The translations under genes and the position numbers were made by a program. Below the pieces are notes generated by a model that had not been told where the DNA came from, ran no database searches, and saw only the letters and a program-made list of their open reading frames with translations. From an uncultured Candidatus Melainabacteria bacterium (lineage in GTDB: Bacteria; Cyanobacteriota; Vampirovibrionia; Gastranaerophilales; Gastranaerophilaceae): 13,953 nucleotides of DNA. Each line of letters starts with the position of its first letter. Position 1 is the stretch's first letter. Shown here in pieces: positions 13,789 through 13,953 of the stretch. The stretch covers positions 1 through 13,953 of the forward strand of contig CAKUVB010000025.1 of the NCBI GenBank assembly GCA_934693215.1, written 5' to 3'.

Positions 13789-13953
13789 ATGACAGTATCA
13801 AATAACTATACTCCCAGAGCTGTTCTTGTAGGTGCGGCGATTTCAACAGTTATGGCATCTCCTGATATCGTAAAAGGCTTAGGGTCAAATACTTATACCA
13901 AGTATAAAACCTTTTCTGATAAACGACAATTTTTAAATGGAGTAGTTTCAGGT
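13789..13953 (+). CDS. Hypothetical protein, N-terminal part (3' truncated by window edge)
   Basis: An ATG at 13789 preceded by AGGAGGG at 13779-13785 opens a frame that stays open to the window end (55 codons). The product starts MTVSNNYTPRAVLVGAAIST. The AVLVGAAISTVMAS stretch (about 11-24) is hydrophobic, too short and too small-residue-rich to be a sure membrane helix, but it could be an export or membrane-association signal. The opening resembles that of the upstream small gene. No F-x-G tag is seen in this part; LNGVVSG near the visible end is not a clear match. The family cannot be judged from the visible part. Confidence 0.6.
   Translation, partial: MTVSNNYTPRAVLVGAAISTVMASPDIVKGLGSNTYTKYKTFSDKRQFLNGVVSG

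Noticed and set aside
1..13953. tRNA, rRNA, CRISPR array, insertion sequence or prophage genes
   Set aside because: No cloverleaf-like region, rRNA core sequence, regular direct repeats with spacers, transposase, integrase or phage structural gene was seen on either strand.

Overview
The window is a very AT-rich (roughly 70% A+T by eye) stretch of bacterial chromosome. It uses the standard code, with TGA, TAA and TAG all serving as stops. The first 10.9 kb carries housekeeping genes; the last 3 kb carries lineage-specific genes with no family I recognise, apart from one probable zinc protease. A metal-dependent KDO8P synthase points to an LPS-type outer membrane. The low G+C, the single pheS without an adjacent pheT, and the Asn/Lys/Ile-rich proteins make me lean towards a non-photosynthetic relative of Cyanobacteria (Gastranaerophilales/Melainabacteria-like) from a gut-type metagenome. 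This assignment is inference and the sequence does not prove it.

Layout. 1-1873 (+): the 3' end of ftsX, then an HDOD signalling protein and an isochorismatase-fold hydrolase, tightly packed as one transcription unit that ends at a strong bidirectional hairpin terminator (1919-1954). 1973-5204 (-): rpmB, rpoD and dnaG, transcribed dnaG > rpoD > rpmB, with dnaG and rpoD coupled by an ATGA overlap. 5205-5393 is a divergent promoter region. 5394-5772 (+) holds two small overlapping genes of unknown function. 5814-8283 (+): kdsA, a glyoxalase-II-like metallohydrolase (ATGA overlap with kdsA) and pheS. 8280-10970 (-): a full two-half M16 zinc peptidase, overlapping the end of pheS tail to tail by 4 bases.

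11076-13953 (+): five lineage-specific genes. The first three form an operon, and the third has an HELAH zincin motif. A separate promoter drives the last two, the final one running off the window. Four of the five carry a short N-terminal motif of the form [V/L/T]-[S/N]-F-x-[G/S] after an Asn/Ser-rich leader, although the rest of each protein is unrelated. This shared tag on otherwise dissimilar proteins is the most likely undescribed system in the window.

A second theme is translation initiation. Most genes have a Shine-Dalgarno sequence, but kdsA and dnaG have none. Each instead has a promoter-like -35/-10 pair with a 17-base spacer whose -10 ends exactly 6 bases before the ATG, so transcription would start at the A of the start codon (leaderless mRNA).
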